A DNA stretch of 64,000 nt from Chionis minor (taxonomy: Eukaryota; Chordata; Aves; Charadriiformes; Chionididae), in the NCBI GenBank assembly GCA_013398295.1, contig VZSF01010415.1, positions 1 through 64,000 on the forward strand, in the 5' to 3' direction. The translations under genes and the position numbers were made by a program. Below are positions 1-12,200 of the stretch, in pieces (positions within the stretch are counted from its first letter, which is position 1; the number at the start of each line of letters is the position of its first letter). The notes beneath the pieces were generated by a model that saw only the letters and a list, made by a program, of their open reading frames with translations, searched no databases and had not been told where the DNA came from.

Positions 1-1702
1 AAAACAATAATCTCCCTGATTATTACAATTATTTGAATTTCGGTACAGGGAAAAGTAAAAGAAGGGCTGTCCTGGTTTGAGGTAAAACAGGACCAATTTA
101 ATTTTGTAGGATGCTGAAAATCTTTGGAAGGGTCTACTCACACCAGATGAATCACCTGTGAGATGACAAATAAAGTTCAACTTTTATTAAACCAAAGCAA
201 TTATTTCCGGCCCTCCCCCCCAAAAATGCTGATATAAATTAATCATATGAACAAAAGAAATGGACCTACAATTGCCGCAAAATATACTTCCAATCAACAT
301 GCAGTTACCAACGCCAAAGGTATTAAAATGGCTGCAAACAAGACAAATTGTTAATGTGCTCTTCATCAGAATACCGCGTGCAGCACTTGTAACCTAAACC
401 CCAGAATAACGGCATAAATTGCAGAGGGCCTGTGTCGGGGGATGGATGTATTCAGCATGGTAATGATTTGGCAGCAGTTCAGTTTTATTAGTGATTTGAG
501 GCAGATCTAGGGATTGAGTTTTAGCAGCACGTCATCATGAACTGATTTAAAGATTCACAAAGTGATTCAACGAAATAAATGACGAGCGACTCGATTCCAG
601 ATTCGAAGATGACAAGACTCACACAAACTTACTACAAGGGATCCCAAACTAACGCATGTGTGTATGAGAATAAAGCAAAGATTTCAGAGTAAAATATGTA
701 TGTGTGTATATATATTCAAAGCCTATAGGCACACGCACACATCCCTACACTGCAGTTTATAACCACTGAGATCCAAGATCTCTTAATATCGCGGGACCCT
801 ATCGAGTCGGCAGGTACCTGCAATCCCTACACGTGCATGGAAAATGGCGGAGCATCCACATCCATAAAGCAAATGGATACGAACATCTGAGCGGAGAGGT
901 GGATGAAAGAGAGGCTAGCCTGTAGTTAAAATTTCCCTTTTTCGAGTTAAATACTCACAACGCACCGCCATTCCTCAATGGGCGATTGTTGAAACTGGAG
1001 AGGGACTGTCTCACCCTGGTCTTCCAGTCCTGGAGGTGGTCGCCTGAGGCAGCGTCCTGACGCGGGGGAAGGTGCTGGCCACAGCCCTCTGCCAGCCAGA
1101 AGAGCTCCAGGGGTCTTGCTGGAATCGCTCCTTACAGGATCCGAGATTCAGGTACTGTCATCAGGTACTTTTCCACTCTGGCCCAGCTCAGACAATGGAA
1201 TGTTCTGGTGCTTTCCACCCATTGTGCGAGTCCAGAATGTGCCAAATTTGCAGATTCTGGTACTATGCCCCTCTGGATCATGATCCATGTGCAGATGTAC
1301 TTGTTATCGGAGAGAGGTATTTCCAAGCAGTTGGGGGCTGGTACCTTCTCCCTTTGGATCATGATCCAAGTACAGATGTACCATATTATCAGGGAACGGT
1401 ATTTCCAATGAATCAGGGGAGCAAGGTTTAAGTGCATCTGGTCCTTGGCCTTTTGCAATTCATGCCTGACGCCTCCTAGTCTGATACGTGACCTGGAGAT
1501 GAGGAGTCGCATCAAGTACCAAGTGGCCTAAGGGGGGGTGTTGCACCACCACAGCCTGTGAACGGGGACAATGAGAATGGCAATTTCATGCCAAGACACA
1601 GAGAAGTCTTTCTAAACGAGAGATGAAGTAAATACATAGCAAATAAATTCAAGCAACCACATCATTTAACTCTAGGAGTATTTCCTGTAACTGAGCAGGA
1701 CA
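1..1702. other. 3' flank of THUMPD2, no gene recognised
   Basis: No coding exon could be supported here on either strand. The left part (1-770) is AT-rich single-copy-looking DNA with a short TG/TA-rich run near 695-715. The part from about 770 to 1560 is richer in GC and carries the two-copy 81-bp repeat listed separately. It could be an old LTR or other mobile-element remnant, but I found no convincing ends or target duplication. Short open frames in it have no recognisable family. Confidence 0.6.
1257..1410. repeat. two-copy tandem repeat, 81-bp period, with palindromic core
   Basis: Two diverged units start at 1257 (CTGGTACTATGCCC) and 1338 (CTGGTACCTTCTCC). Each contains the palindrome TGGATCATGATCCA (1274-1287 and 1355-1368) followed by GATGTAC and GGTATTTCCAA. 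In the second unit the palindrome extends to 16 bp (1354-1369). The spacing between matching bases is 81. Function unknown. Confidence 0.8.
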
Positions 1703-3778
1703 GGACAGTGTCTCTTTTTCACAACCAAAAAAATCGTAACTCTTCTTTTACATTACACTTTGCTGACCATCCCACACAATTAAATTCTCTGCAGCAGTGA
1801 AATACAGAAACACAAAAAACAGAAATTACTTGTACAACAGCATAAATCATTTTCACCCTTTCTAGCAGGTGTCATTTTGGATAAGAAAACTTGACAGAAA
1901 CAGAAGGCGAAATTCAAGAATTTTCCTGACACCAATCAGAAAAGCACTTTTGCTATCAGTCTCTAAACTAGACTTTAGATGAAGCTAAATTACTCGACAA
2001 GTTTATTGAGATGCAGGAAACAAAACCACACAACTGAAAATGTGATCTGCAACACTCAAGAATACTCAACTCCAAAAAACCCCACTACTAGCCTGTTTGT
2101 GTTTTGCAACAGATCCATCAACCTTTGACAAAGTAGTAACTTGATTTCACCAGGAACTTTAGCCCTCTTGAGAGGAGACATCTCTGCATGAGGGAACAGC
2201 TTTTAAGTCCTGTATTTTACTTAAACTTCTAAAAAGTACTTTGTAATTATTAACATTTTAGCTATCCAATGTGGCAACATAGCTTCACTGAAAAAAAATT
2301 TTAAAACCCAATCATTATCTGTCTTTCCGACCCTCACCAAAACCAGTGTTACGTCCAGTTATGTCCCTACGATACATTAAGAACTAAGCACTCGGGTGAA
2401 ACCTCAACTCCTGCAACAAACTTACACTGGTGCTAGTTAGAGGAGACACATTATTGTTTACTGCGCATATTTGATAGAGAGCTAATGGCAGGAACAAGTT
2501 ACCCATTAGCTCTCTTGTGATTAATTCATTATCGTCTTCCCCAAGGCCTCTTTGAAAGCTGAACTTGGGTGGGAGGACAGGTAATTTTAAAATATTGGTT
2601 CAAGCCAAAAATCTGCACTTGCGGTGCGCTGGCACATTTCCAGGTACCATCAGGACTCACAGCAGCAGGATCGCATCAATCTGACCCATATCCTTGTTCC
2701 CTTCGAGTCTCTGTAGTTCAGTCCACGGGCTCTGACTTCAAATTCTAAGATCTCCAGAGTAGAGGCTCTGCTGTGCTACACATGGATAAAGTAATGCTTC
2801 CAACAGCCTACACACAACAAACTTCAAAAAAAAAAAAAGAAAAAAAGCAAATAACGCCCAAACCAACCCAGACGCTACTCATTGTTACCTGCATAGTAGT
2901 CATGGTAGAGGAACACACGGCATGAGTCCATGCCAGCATGCCAAGTTGCAGATGCTTCTCCAAAACAGCATCTGAAAGGAATCTGCAGTAATTATCTATA
3001 AAAATACTTCCCTTTGAGCTCAGCAGCAATGGGAAAGCCTTGAATTGGACTGTTCCCCCTACACAAATACCTTTTGCACAGACTAAAAGAATTGCTAAGA
3101 CCTTTCTCTTTTTCATGAGAATTTTTCCAGGTGCTGCTTTGCAGGTAGAAGTAACTTCTAATTGTTCATCCACTTGGCAAGTTTTTCCCTATTCCACATT
3201 GTACCCTTGCGAGTGGCATTATCAAGTGAGGAAAAGCATTATTTCTGATAGAAATAAGTCTCTTCACCCTAAAAAGCTAAAAGCATACCTGTTAGACGCA
3301 TGTAAACACTGCAAAGACTTAATACAGAAAACAATTTATTTTCCATTCCAAGCGACCTGAATAGCGACATTTCAAACTCACCAGAAACGAGCTTTAAAAT
3401 AAAATACTGCAAGGCACTTGGCAAAGCATACATCCAACCCTCAAAAAGAGCTGGAGGCTTCTTCAGACAAGATGTGCTTCCTCAAAACATTGCTGAAGGT
3501 AAAAATCCACGTACATTCTATATTACATTTGTTTTTGCAGTTCTGCAACACAAAAGACTTTCTCTCCCGAAGAAATTCCTCCCGATACTGAGAGGCTTTG
3601 CCAAAAATCAAGATTTGAGGACTCTGCCTCATTACAATATTTTACAGTAAAAGCATCTGCAACACTAGTAGGCATCTTCCACCTCTCCTAAAAACCAAAG
3701 AGAAAAGCAGCATCTTAGGACAACCAGGGAAAGTGAGGTGAGCTATCAAATGGCACAGCGTTCGTTCGGATCAGCAGG
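1703..3778. repeat. copy 1 of an exact 2,076-bp tandem duplication
   Basis: This block reappears at 3780-5855 with a constant offset of 2,077. Every segment I compared is identical and no length change accumulates, including across its A-rich run near 2826-2846. The block ends directly against the N at 3779. Copy 2 continues without a break into the THUMPD2 terminal exon, so copy 2 is the natural THUMPD2 3' flank. It contains an AATAAA on the minus strand (3340-3335) and a 13-bp-stem hairpin (2476-2515). Most likely an assembly duplicate, not a biological one. Confidence 0.95.
2476..2515. other. perfect 13-bp inverted repeat (hairpin), copy 1
   Basis: AGAGAGCTAATGG at 2476-2488 is the exact reverse complement of CCATTAGCTCTCT at 2503-2515, with a 14-nt loop. 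The stem is too short for a typical pre-miRNA and its function is unknown. The same hairpin is at 4553-4592. Confidence 0.7.
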
Positions 3779-3779
3779 N
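3779..3779. other. single ambiguous base (N) at the junction of the duplicate copies
   Basis: A lone N sits exactly between the end of copy 1 and the start of copy 2. This is what a contig join with an uncollapsed overlap looks like. Confidence 0.9.
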
Positions 3780-4552
3780 GGACAGTGTCTCTTTTTCACA
3801 ACCAAAAAAATCGTAACTCTTCTTTTACATTACACTTTGCTGACCATCCCACACAATTAAATTCTCTGCAGCAGTGAAATACAGAAACACAAAAAACAGA
3901 AATTACTTGTACAACAGCATAAATCATTTTCACCCTTTCTAGCAGGTGTCATTTTGGATAAGAAAACTTGACAGAAACAGAAGGCGAAATTCAAGAATTT
4001 TCCTGACACCAATCAGAAAAGCACTTTTGCTATCAGTCTCTAAACTAGACTTTAGATGAAGCTAAATTACTCGACAAGTTTATTGAGATGCAGGAAACAA
4101 AACCACACAACTGAAAATGTGATCTGCAACACTCAAGAATACTCAACTCCAAAAAACCCCACTACTAGCCTGTTTGTGTTTTGCAACAGATCCATCAACC
4201 TTTGACAAAGTAGTAACTTGATTTCACCAGGAACTTTAGCCCTCTTGAGAGGAGACATCTCTGCATGAGGGAACAGCTTTTAAGTCCTGTATTTTACTTA
4301 AACTTCTAAAAAGTACTTTGTAATTATTAACATTTTAGCTATCCAATGTGGCAACATAGCTTCACTGAAAAAAAATTTTAAAACCCAATCATTATCTGTC
4401 TTTCCGACCCTCACCAAAACCAGTGTTACGTCCAGTTATGTCCCTACGATACATTAAGAACTAAGCACTCGGGTGAAACCTCAACTCCTGCAACAAACTT
4501 ACACTGGTGCTAGTTAGAGGAGACACATTATTGTTTACTGCGCATATTTGAT

Positions 4553-4592
4553 AGAGAGCTAATGGCAGGAACAAGTTACCCATTAGCTCTCT
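4553..4592. other. perfect 13-bp inverted repeat (hairpin), copy 2
   Basis: Second occurrence of the 2476-2515 hairpin, with arms 4553-4565 and 4580-4592 and a 14-nt loop. It lies about 0.8 kb beyond the candidate THUMPD2 poly(A) signal. Confidence 0.7.
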
Positions 4593-5411
4593 TGTGATTA
4601 ATTCATTATCGTCTTCCCCAAGGCCTCTTTGAAAGCTGAACTTGGGTGGGAGGACAGGTAATTTTAAAATATTGGTTCAAGCCAAAAATCTGCACTTGCG
4701 GTGCGCTGGCACATTTCCAGGTACCATCAGGACTCACAGCAGCAGGATCGCATCAATCTGACCCATATCCTTGTTCCCTTCGAGTCTCTGTAGTTCAGTC
4801 CACGGGCTCTGACTTCAAATTCTAAGATCTCCAGAGTAGAGGCTCTGCTGTGCTACACATGGATAAAGTAATGCTTCCAACAGCCTACACACAACAAACT
4901 TCAAAAAAAAAAAAAGAAAAAAAGCAAATAACGCCCAAACCAACCCAGACGCTACTCATTGTTACCTGCATAGTAGTCATGGTAGAGGAACACACGGCAT
5001 GAGTCCATGCCAGCATGCCAAGTTGCAGATGCTTCTCCAAAACAGCATCTGAAAGGAATCTGCAGTAATTATCTATAAAAATACTTCCCTTTGAGCTCAG
5101 CAGCAATGGGAAAGCCTTGAATTGGACTGTTCCCCCTACACAAATACCTTTTGCACAGACTAAAAGAATTGCTAAGACCTTTCTCTTTTTCATGAGAATT
5201 TTTCCAGGTGCTGCTTTGCAGGTAGAAGTAACTTCTAATTGTTCATCCACTTGGCAAGTTTTTCCCTATTCCACATTGTACCCTTGCGAGTGGCATTATC
5301 AAGTGAGGAAAAGCATTATTTCTGATAGAAATAAGTCTCTTCACCCTAAAAAGCTAAAAGCATACCTGTTAGACGCATGTAAACACTGCAAAGACTTAAT
5401 ACAGAAAACAA

Positions 5412-5417
5412 TTTATT
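5412..5417 (-). terminator. candidate THUMPD2 polyadenylation signal
   Basis: AATAAA on the minus strand, about 520 nt after the stop codon, followed within 40 nt by TTGTTTTCTG and CAGTGTTTACATG, a plausible U/GU-rich downstream element. The identical copy is at 3335-3340. Inference only: no transcript data. Confidence 0.4.
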
Positions 5418-5936
5418 TTCCATTCCAAGCGACCTGAATAGCGACATTTCAAACTCACCAGAAACGAGCTTTAAAATAAAATACTGCAAGGCACTTGGCA
5501 AAGCATACATCCAACCCTCAAAAAGAGCTGGAGGCTTCTTCAGACAAGATGTGCTTCCTCAAAACATTGCTGAAGGTAAAAATCCACGTACATTCTATAT
5601 TACATTTGTTTTTGCAGTTCTGCAACACAAAAGACTTTCTCTCCCGAAGAAATTCCTCCCGATACTGAGAGGCTTTGCCAAAAATCAAGATTTGAGGACT
5701 CTGCCTCATTACAATATTTTACAGTAAAAGCATCTGCAACACTAGTAGGCATCTTCCACCTCTCCTAAAAACCAAAGAGAAAAGCAGCATCTTAGGACAA
5801 CCAGGGAAAGTGAGGTGAGCTATCAAATGGCACAGCGTTCGTTCGGATCAGCAGGGCTCCACCGGATCACTGCCGTGCTGCTTTTCAAGTGATCAGGATT
5901 TGAGTTCACTCCAGCACACTGCAAGCAAGCTACCGG

Positions 5937-6255
5937 CTACCGATTCCCAGCAGGAGAGATCTTCCTGTATTTGTATATGAAAGCATCTGTCTTTCCAAGA
6001 CTAACTCCGTAGACTCCATCTGGCACCAGAGACCCAAAATGCATCTGTCGGCTGCTGAGACAGTATCCTTCAACACCACTCACCAAGGAGGAAGAATTCC
6101 TGTCAACATTCGGGGCTTTTGCAGTGGTGGTTTCACTTGCATCATCAGAAATGGCACGAGGAGAGTCATTTTCAGCACACGTGGTAACGCCATCCATGCG
6201 CTTATGGAGATCTCGGCTCAGCAGCAATACAATAGTACCTCCGACACGAAGAACT
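5937..6255 (-). CDS. THUMPD2: THUMPD2 coding exon 10, with stop codon
   Basis: Codes residues 390-495: VGGTIVLLLSRDLHKR, a variable Ser/Asp-rich stretch, then the conserved tail FGSLVPDG ... VSLGKTDAFIYKY. Acceptor TTGCCAG|A. The 3' UTR continues left into the duplicated block. Confidence 0.92.
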
Positions 6256-9200
6256 CTGGCAATTGCAGGAAAAAGGAAGGTCAGGTGTTCATCCTGCCTG
6301 GCATTCAGTCATCTGCGCAGAACTCAGCGCTGCTGACACTTCAGATGCCGGGTGCATGTGATAAAACACCTAGGCATGTTAAGGGTCATGGCTCAGCTCA
6401 ATAACCCACATCTCCAAATGGAATTTAAAATCCCTATCTTCATAACTCTTCCTGAGTGGGAGAACTGGGCCCTATCCTGACTCCCAGACATTTCCGACCT
6501 TGTAGGTTCTTTCCATTGGGTTAGCAGGAAGATGGACCCAGTTTTTTTGCTCTCAGTATTCTGCCAAGGAATGATGGCACTACCACCTTCAAACCCCATC
6601 TTCGGGTCGCATGAGCCTCCACCAGTCTGCAAAGGAACAGCGGCCCAGGGCAGCAAGACCTGCTCAGGCTGGAGAGGCAATTCTGAAGCTGACCTTTCCC
6701 TTTGGAGACTTTAAGTCTGTCCTTTCTGTGTTCCACTGATCCTTAATGGCTTTCAAACTCAGGAAACAGAGGGAAAATACCTACTGTTTGCAGTCCATTT
6801 TTCTTAGTACGTGAGCAAACATCACACTTGGTCTTGAAAGAAGGGGGAAAAAAAAGACCACTCAGGCTCTGGCTCTGACAGCAAGTGAATTGAACAGTCT
6901 TACTGGTGGAACCCTCAGTGGTGATAGTCCCTTCCTCACCTCCACCTTCCCAAGGCAGTATTTCCCTTAGGATGGCACAACGGAACAGGTAAGACCAAAA
7001 GACAAGCACTGCTTGATGGTCAGCGCAAAGCCCTGCTAGTCAGTGGAGCTACCTCACTTCCTTCACCTTCTTCCCACCATATTCCTGCATTGGCTGAGCA
7101 AGATCAACACCCACTGAGGACCACAACTACAGAAAGAGACAAGGAATGAAATCAAGGAGCAGACGGTTTGAACTGCCCATTAGAAGCAGCCCACTGTTGC
7201 TGTGGCTCAACCCTGCCACAAAATGAACGACAGGCGAGAGATGAAAGGCAGCATCCACAAGCAGACCAGCTGGGTCTTCCAGTACACACTAACAGAAAGG
7301 AAAACACGTACCACCATTTTCTGGTCTGAGATCATTCTTGCCGAGGCAGGCTGGTGAAAGCTTGCTGGTAAGCCCAAAAGGAAAGACTGTGATTTAATAC
7401 AAGCAGCCCTCAACCGAGAAAGGATTACTGCTTTATGTGCCTGGCCATGCTTTAAGCCGGTCTAGGTCATCCTCTCCTCTTTCTGCCTCGTAAAGAACAT
7501 TTGTGAGTGTGACTCACAAATATGTCACCATCAGGCCTTGTAAAGAATATCTGTGAGTGTGGCTCACCCAACAGGCTCATTCCTTGACGGCCTGCGCTGC
7601 CATCAGCATGTCCTCAGCTGGCAAGACAAGCCACAGCAGCCCCTACGGGACTCTCAGAGCCTGCACAGGATCACACAACAGAGCTGGGGAGTGCTTGAGA
7701 TAAAGCAAACCTGAAGCTGACCGAATGCTTAGGATCGCAAACCATCATGACATTTGCACCAAACCCTGAGCATGTCAAAGGCCACACGTACCTCTCCATT
7801 TCCTGGAGAATATCCGGCAGGAGCTGTATGTCTTTTGTGATCTTGAACTTCTTCCCAAATGGAATATCCGAAATCACAGCGTCAAAGCTTTCTGAAGGCA
7901 ATGGCAACGCTGCAGAAGAAAGGCGGGTCTTTACATAGGACGATGTGAAAAATGAACAGCAGCTACATTCGCATTCACCTTACAGAACTGCCTGCCAGGT
8001 CTTTCGTGGTTGCGCACCCGGACTCATAGCTCCTTCTGTATGCGTCCTCGCAAACGGCACAATGAAGCCGCCAACCCAGCGCAGACTGGGAAGAGACAAG
8101 TGCATGAGATGGTGGCTTAGCTTGCAGATTCCCTGTTACCAGTGGTGTGTTTGCCCCCGACCAGCGTGGCTGCACGCTACCAAACTAACTGCTGCTTCTG
8201 AACTCAGGTACACCTTTGCGAGCAAAATGCAAACGAAGAGCTAACCTTGCAAGCGCATTACTTGGCACAGATGTTCACACACGCACAGATGAATGGGAAG
8301 GAACCACATGTTGCATTTCTCTCCACCCCTGTTTTCTACCCCTCCCCAGGAATCTGGTTACAGACAGAATCGCTTGGATTCTGTCCGAGATTTTGAAGTG
8401 TCTCCCCAGAGCTTCTGCATCCTGGGAAGAGTCAGTTCTCTTGCCCATGATGCAGCACTGCACCCTTGTGGTCATGAAGGCCAGCCACATACCAAGCTGT
8501 GCTGTCCAGAGCATAGCCAGCCTGTAAAAGGATGAGACCAGGAGTTCTCCATCCCTCGGGATGCTCACAACTCGACTGGACAAGGCCTTGAGAAACCTGA
8601 CCCAGCTTTGGGCTTTGCCCCACTCCGAGCAGATGACAGGACTGAAGACCTCCAGTGGTCCCTTCCCATGTAAACCCTGCTGTCATTCTATGCCAGCCTT
8701 TCCTGAACTAGCTGGAGATGGTTCTTGGACCATCCTTGGATCAACACTTGCAGCACAACAATTTTATCTGCAAGTGGAAGGACAAGTTACCTACAGTCCT
8801 TCTCAAAACATGCAGAAATAACAGCTTCTGACCACTGACAAAGACACCAATTACTTGTTCAGTATTACAAAAGCTTGATATCAAAAGTACCTTCCATAAT
8901 CCCAGAAGTCAAGCCCAATCACAGCTTTTACGAAAGAAATAAAGCTATATGTATTCTTAAAAAAAAAAAAATATATATATAGTATTTGTTACCATTCTGG
9001 TAAGAAATAAATATTGCAAGGTAAAAAAAGTCCATACTTTTTCACCCAAGCACAAGGAAAACCATTCAGCTTTTGTCTGTCATTAATTTCATAAAGGACT
9101 AATTTAGACTGAGGCTTTGAGGCCCAGAATAAAGTCATAAAAATCACCTTCTTCCCGGAACTAGCTCAAACAAATTCCCTCTTCCAGCAGAAAGGTACCA

Positions 9201-12200
9201 TTATTTAAAACAGTCCTACTGACATCAACAGTTCAACACTGAGCTTAATGAGTCCCCACTATTGCTCATTTGGTACATTTAAGTTAAAAGCCATATTTTA
9301 GCTGGATTTGTCCTTGCTGTGTTCCCATCAGACACAAAAAACACGCACATATTTACCATTAAGACAGACAACTGCTGCCCATGTCTGACAATTATTATTT
9401 TTGTTATCTTCTACAGCATTTGATCTTGCCAATGTTCAGAGGGGGAGAGAACAAATAATTATCTGTCTGCTAGCACTACAGTTGCTACTCAGCTCTTTGT
9501 TGAGACTTAGCTCTACTATGCGCCACCTTCAAAAGAGTCTACATTAGTTGTATAATCCCAGAACCACAAAAACCTTCAAACGTGGCTCATTTGGAAAGCC
9601 TACAGACATACCTTTCACAGAAGCTTTAAGTAACTCAATCTTATCCATCAGGCCTGCAGTCCTAATATTCACCTCTGCACCCTCTAACTGTGAATCACTT
9701 ATATCAGCACCCCAGTAACAGGCTTCCTGTTCAGAGAAAGAGAGAAAAGTCATCTAGTTGACAAACAGGTGTATTTATTTTATAAACCCTTCTCAGAACT
9801 GCCTCGTTGCACAGCTTTTTCCACCACCAGCTCCTTGCTGGGAGATCTACAACCGCTACACAGAGCAATACACAGACCCAGCGGACAGAAGACTGGGGGA
9901 AGCCTGCGCTATCTTCACTCCCTTCATGTTCTACTCCAGACTCTTGCAACTTACAGAAACAGCCAGGCTACGTCCTAACAGCAAGACCCCAGCCAGCTAC
10001 AGCCAGCCACGCTGCCTCGAACACTGCCAACTGACCGTACTGCCCCGATGTCACCTCTGTTCCCAGGATAAGTCCAGGCAGTTTCAAAAGTCCGTGGTTG
10101 CCTCACGCAAACCCTGCGGTATAAATCCAGGTCTGCCAACACCCGCCTGCACAAGCACGTAGGACTTTTGTTTTACATTCCTGTGGAGGAACATCTGTAC
10201 TAAAACACTTCCAACAACTGCCTAGAAAGATCAGTTTGGTTCCAGCTTTCCAGTAATGGACTTTGGTGTAACTGTGGTACAGATTTTTCTTGATGCAACT
10301 ACAAGCTATCTTGCAAAGGTCCTGCCTCTTGTGACTGCGGTACTCACAGGCCACTCTTTGGCAGCTTCCAGCAGTATCGTTCCCAGCCCACACATGGGAT
10401 CCAGCACAGAGGCACCTGCCTGCAAAAATAAAGGGGTTCTTGAATCCCAAGCAAGACAGACCACTCTCCCAGGATGAAGCTTACTCAGGGATGTACAGAT
10501 GACCTACATACGCCCGCTGAATCTAGCACAGGTAACAATAATCACTGGCTTACTAGGCCAAACCTACTTGTAAGAGAATATAGTAAAAAGCATTCATAGT
10601 TTCATTAAAGACAAAGCATCAACACATCTAGCCTTGAGGTGACGTTTAGGGAAAAAAAATATGAGTGGACTCAAGGCCCCTTCTGTCCAGACAATACTAT
10701 GATTCTGTGACTGCGGATGGATATGGTACCAAATTAATCTGTGGAAAAGACGCTTGCTTCTGTTTTTTTCCTTGGGAGAACAACTACAGCCAAGGTTTGA
10801 AGCCTGGACAGTGAGAAAAATCTTGCCATTACATATTCATACGAGGACTAACAGCTCTGCTGAGGAGCAGCTGGGATTACAGCAGATATCTGATCGAACA
10901 GCGGGTGACAGCAGACTCTGATCACAGACGAGGCAAAGCCTGTCCACATGCATTAGAGCACAGAGCATTAAAACCACCATATTTCCTCAAAGCTTCCAGC
11001 TCTGACGAGCAGCAACCCCCTCTTCACCGGGGATCTTTGCCACGAACATTCACTTACGCTGATTTCAGCCAGAGATGCCATGGCCCACGCAATTGTTGAC
11101 CGCAGTCCCGCTGTTTTGATATACTCTCTGTTTGCCAACGGAAGCCTGCAGACAGCCAAAAAAAAAAAAAAAATCAACGTAAGGTAACAGCACAACCACC
11201 CAGAAAAGCCCACGTAACATGAAAGAACAAATGAACTCGGCAGATCTGCAGACAGACACCACAGTCTGCTTTTGTCCATAACTCAACTTTTTGTCCGTAA
11301 CTCCAGACGGCAAAGTCTGGCCTACGTGCTCAGATAAGCTCCAGGCAGACCACAAGACTAACGTGACAGTCCAGTGAATATTAAACCAGAAGATAAATAC
11401 TCACAGCGGACAGCAAGACTACTTAGAAATTATGCTTGTTCTAATATTCTCAAGACAAATCTGGCGAGGAGAACGCCTACCTGAAAAGGGGAATCCCCAT
11501 CACAGTGTGAATGTCATTAAGATGTACAAAGATCTGAAAGAGGAAAAAAATAACATTAAGAAAACCTCACTCTGACATGACAACAGCTTTAACTCATTTA
11601 AACCAGATACAGAAGATGTTTCTATGAACTTCAGATCCTAGTTTTTAAGAACAAAAATGCATGCTTTAGACTATTATGATTAATTATAAGAAGTCACACT
11701 AGGTAATCTGAATGCCACTTTAAAGAGGATTTCACATTTAAGCAAGCTGGGAGGGTAATTTTGTCAGCCAGGAATCCATCAGCAAGCACTTGACTCTTTA
11801 AGGGAACCAATTTTTGTAACATTGAAGAGGTATTTTAAATTAAGAAACCATTTACTCTATGCAGAAGATTATTCACTGTATACTAGCACTCACCTATCCA
11901 CACACACTTTTTTTTTTTTAAAAGTGCCACTAAGCAGTATGTCAGATTGAAGGCAGCCATGGGTAATCCTTCCAGAAATATAGGCAGCTCAAAGAAATTG
12001 TCCTCCCATTCCATGGAGAGCATCCCAAAAGAAGACTGCGCTCCCCAATAGGTCTTGCAGGACTGCGATCCCTCCCCAGGAAGGCCAAAGAGAACCATGA
12101 TGCCGTTAAAAAAAATCCCAGTCCACAGCACTTTAGTGGTTTCACAGGAAAAATCTGGACAAGAACAAGAGCCCCATTTGAGGCTCAAGAAATCTGCACC

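Larger units (their letters stand above)
3780..5855. repeat. copy 2 of the exact 2,076-bp tandem duplication; THUMPD2 3' UTR and flank
   Basis: Identical to 1703-3778 wherever compared. This copy abuts the THUMPD2 terminal exon (stop codon ends at 5937), so on the minus strand its right part is probably THUMPD2 3' UTR. An AATAAA lies at 5417-5412 and is followed by T/G-rich sequence. No protein family is recognisable in its open frames. Confidence 0.9.

Noticed and set aside
770..1560. A full LTR or other retroviral element
   Set aside because: GC content differs from the flanks, but I could not find convincing TG/CA ends with a target duplication, so it was left unclassified.
2808..3173. 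121-codon minus-strand open frame, also at 4885-5250
   Set aside because: No recognisable family, lies in the THUMPD2 3' flank, and its repetition is explained by the exact sequence duplication. Not evidence for a duplicated gene.
9758..10162. 134-codon plus-strand open frame
   Set aside because: Intronic, antisense to THUMPD2, no recognisable domain.
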